From NCBI GenBank assembly GCA_039944535.1, contig JBDUYP010000005.1, positions 33,458 through 97,457 of the forward strand: DNA of 64,000 nucleotides. Direction: 5' to 3'. Shown here piece after piece: positions 62,344-64,000 of the stretch; the first letter of the stretch is position 1; each line of letters begins with the position of its first letter. This DNA is from JAMZMI01 sp039944535. GTDB lineage: Bacteria > Bacteroidota > Bacteroidia > Cytophagales > Cyclobacteriaceae. The notes beneath the pieces are model-generated. The model worked only from the letters and a program-made list of their open reading frames with translations. It did no database searches and was not told where the DNA came from. The position numbers and the translations under genes were made by a program.

Positions 62344-64000
62344 TTAATACTTTACGAAATTGATTGTCTGAACTTCAGTACCAGTCGAAACCTTCAGTAC
62401 ATAAACTCCAGCAGGCAGTGTTCGTATTTCTATTTTGTCTTCACCAGCAAGCTCCCTAGTCATAACTTTTTGTCCTGTCAAAGTGATGATTTGAATTGTC
62501 GCTACCCCATCAACAGTAATATTGATAAAATCAGATGATGGATTAGGATAAATTGTCGCTAAATCATCTACCGGCGTGATACCAAGGGGCTGAATTACTT
62601 CGATGTTTAAAGTACCTCTAGTTTCAGAACCATCAGAAGCAATTGCTGTCACAGCTACAACTCCACCCTTTTTACCAGTAAGTAGACCGTTTTCATCAAT
62701 GGTCGCTACTGTTGTAGAACTCACCGCCCAGGTGTACTCTTTGTTGTACGCATCTTCAGGGCCAACCTCAGCTGACATTTGAAGTGTCTCTCCAGAGTTA
62801 ATGGAGGTTGCACCTCCTGCAGAGGAAACAACTATCGACCCAACAGGTCTAACAATAGCCACTTCATAAGAGCCTGATATTTCCGACCCATCAACTGATG
62901 TCGCTGTAACAACGACTGAACTTGCAGTATCGATTGCTGTTAACAAACCCGTTTCATCTATTGTAGCCACTGTATCAGGGACATTAACACTCCATGAAAC
63001 AGCTGGCTCCACAGCATCTTCCGGACCTACAGTGGCCGTGAACTGAAGAGTGTAATCTCCTGCATTGACAATATCTGCAGCAGCAGTTACATCAACAGAC
63101 GTTACTGCTTGCTCTACAACAAGATCAACCGAATCGACAAGCCCTTCAGCTCCCATCGCAGAGCCATAAAGTCTCACCGTTCCTGCCAATGCGGCATCAA
63201 ACTCAATAACACTTACAAACTCATCACCAAAAGAGCCAATGGTTTCATCACTGCTGCTCCACATTACGGTTCTATCTGTTGCGTCAATAGGTAAAATTTT
63301 TGCAATAATTCGAGCCGTTCCAGCGCTGTTAATAGTATCCGGAGTAGCAAACAGCTTAATGGATTCAACAGGGATAATTCTTTCCTCTATATCAATAGTC
63401 ACCTGATCTGAAAGATTGCTATCCTCTTTTGAAGTAGCTGTTACAACAACCATCCCCTTTTCCAGAGCAACTAATTCTCCAGTCATTTCGTCGATCATGG
63501 CCTCACCGCCATCACTCATCACTGACCATATTATGGTTTGGTTAGTAGCGGCCTCAAGCTGAACAACGTCACCTTCAATCACATCATCTGTAACGGGAAG
63601 AATAGTAACTACCGATTCAAGAGAAAGGGTCCAATCTGGATCACCAATTTGGCCTGCATCTGAACCAGCAACCAACAGTCCTGCATCTCCAAAATTAAGG
63701 TTAAGAGGAGCTGCTACAAACATTGGGTCATCCGTAGTATTTGCTGTAGATGTTACATTTGCTTGCCCTGCTGCTGTCTCATAGTTATAAGCAGGTGTAT
63801 CTCTATCTGACTCAATATCATGGAATACATTGTTACTTAACGTTACATCCCCTACTAAAGGATCAATTCTAAATGGTCTTGAATTTTCTGTATCCAACAA
63901 ACCACTCACAATGTTGTTGCTGAATGTAAAGTCCAACGAGCCATCCTTTCCATCATTCTGCTGAATGAAGGCATCACTCGCTGCATTGTAGAAGGTATTA
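62344..64000 (-). CDS. Beta-helix protein with Ig-like repeats and T9SS sorting domain, 3' part only
   Basis: The frame is open to the right edge, so only the last 551 residues are seen. The first visible part (FYNAASDAFIQQNDG, FSNNIVSGLLDTENS, VTLSNNVFHDIE) is the end of a right-handed beta-helix, as in DUF4957/DUF5123-type pectinases. About four Big_2-like Ig repeats follow (VVTATSKEDSNLSDQVTIDIE; VVVTATSVDGSEISGSY; VTAIASDGSETRGTLNIEV). The end is a complete type A T9SS sorting domain (IYPNPSSDFINITV ... LPAGVYVLKVSTG). It is probably a surface-attached or secreted pectin lyase; the catalytic part is missing from the window. Confidence 0.85.
   Translation of the reverse strand, partial: NTFYNAASDAFIQQNDGKDGSLDFTFSNNIVSGLLDTENSRPFRIDPLVGDVTLSNNVFHDIESDRDTPAYNYETAAGQANVTSTANTTDDPMFVAAPLNLNFGDAGLLVAGSDAGQIGDPDWTLSLESVVTILPVTDDVIEGDVVQLEAATNQTIIWSVMSDGGEAMIDEMTGELVALEKGMVVVTATSKEDSNLSDQVTIDIEERIIPVESIKLFATPDTINSAGTARIIAKILPIDATDRTVMWSSSDETIGSFGDEFVSVIEFDAALAGTVRLYGSAMGAEGLVDSVDLVVEQAVTSVDVTAAADIVNAGDYTLQFTATVGPEDAVEPAVSWSVNVPDTVATIDETGLLTAIDTASSVVVTATSVDGSEISGSYEVAIVRPVGSIVVSSAGGATSINSGETLQMSAEVGPEDAYNKEYTWAVSSTTVATIDENGLLTGKKGGVVAVTAIASDGSETRGTLNIEVIQPLGITPVDDLATIYPNPSSDFINITVDGVATIQIITLTGQKVMTRELAGEDKIEIRTLPAGVYVLKVSTGTEVQTINFVKY

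Noticed and set aside
1..64000. CRISPR arrays, tRNA or rRNA genes, insertion sequences, prophage
   Set aside because: I read for regular repeats with spacers, tRNA-like folds and transposase or integrase proteins and found none.

Overview
The window is from a member of the Bacteroidota, most likely a marine-type Cytophagales/Cytophagia. The evidence is a SusC/SusD pair with an STN-bearing SusC controlled by an ECF sigma factor and a FecR anti-sigma factor, type IX secretion (T9SS) C-terminal sorting domains, many SPII lipoprotein signals on carbohydrate enzymes, TAnnTTTG-type promoters, and short REP-like repeats. I cannot resolve genus. No rRNA, tRNA, CRISPR array, integrase or transposase was seen.

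Layout. 1-2.1 kb holds the start of an unknown secreted protein and a pair of small membrane proteins (DUF6326, DUF4386). 2.4-8.3 kb is a minus-strand set: GH31 alpha-xylosidase-like enzyme, Gfo/Idh oxidoreductase, PhyH-type Fe(II)/2-oxoglutarate oxygenase and an SSS sodium symporter. 8.4-11.1 kb is a lone TonB-dependent receptor-like protein. 11.4-12.2 kb holds a DUF3124 lipoprotein and a tiny Lys-rich protein on the plus strand, ending in a bidirectional terminator.

12.2-36.6 kb is a classical polysaccharide utilisation locus (PUL A, minus strand): sigma factor, FecR, SusC, SusD, then an (alpha/alpha)6 hydrolase, GH2, PL10 pectate lyase, sialidase-fold protein, GH78, STN-esterase fusion, GH105, xylose-isomerase-like TIM barrel, DUF3826, GH43-like propeller and a second GH2. 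36.8-41.0 kb holds an AraC-type regulator (plus) and a very large FG-GAP/ASPIC lipoprotein convergent with it. 41.3-64.0 kb is a second enzyme cluster (PUL B, minus strand) with no SusC/D in view: a beta-helix/Ig-like/T9SS protein running off the end, CE8 pectin methylesterase, PL1 pectate lyase, a 1040-residue beta-helix plus DUF6298 fusion, an iron alcohol dehydrogenase, a DapA/NAL-family aldolase, PdxA2, a DUF1537 kinase, an SSS symporter, a GH140-like enzyme, GH43, a propeller protein, an MGH1-like enzyme and GH78.

Together the enzymes read as a pectin system. PL1, PL10 and CE8 open the galacturonan backbone, GH105 removes the unsaturated uronate ends, and GH78, GH2, GH43, GH31 and the GH140-like enzyme trim rhamnogalacturonan side chains. 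The most interesting signals are (i) a candidate antisense small RNA with its own consensus promoter and terminator in the FecR-SusC gap, placed like the DonS-type PUL repressors of Bacteroides; (ii) a contiguous aldolase/dehydrogenase/kinase/PdxA2 cassette whose chemistry would fit catabolism of the rhamnogalacturonan-II sugar DHA through D-threonate; and (iii) repeat elements that encode the arginine-rich start of two lipoprotein signal peptides.
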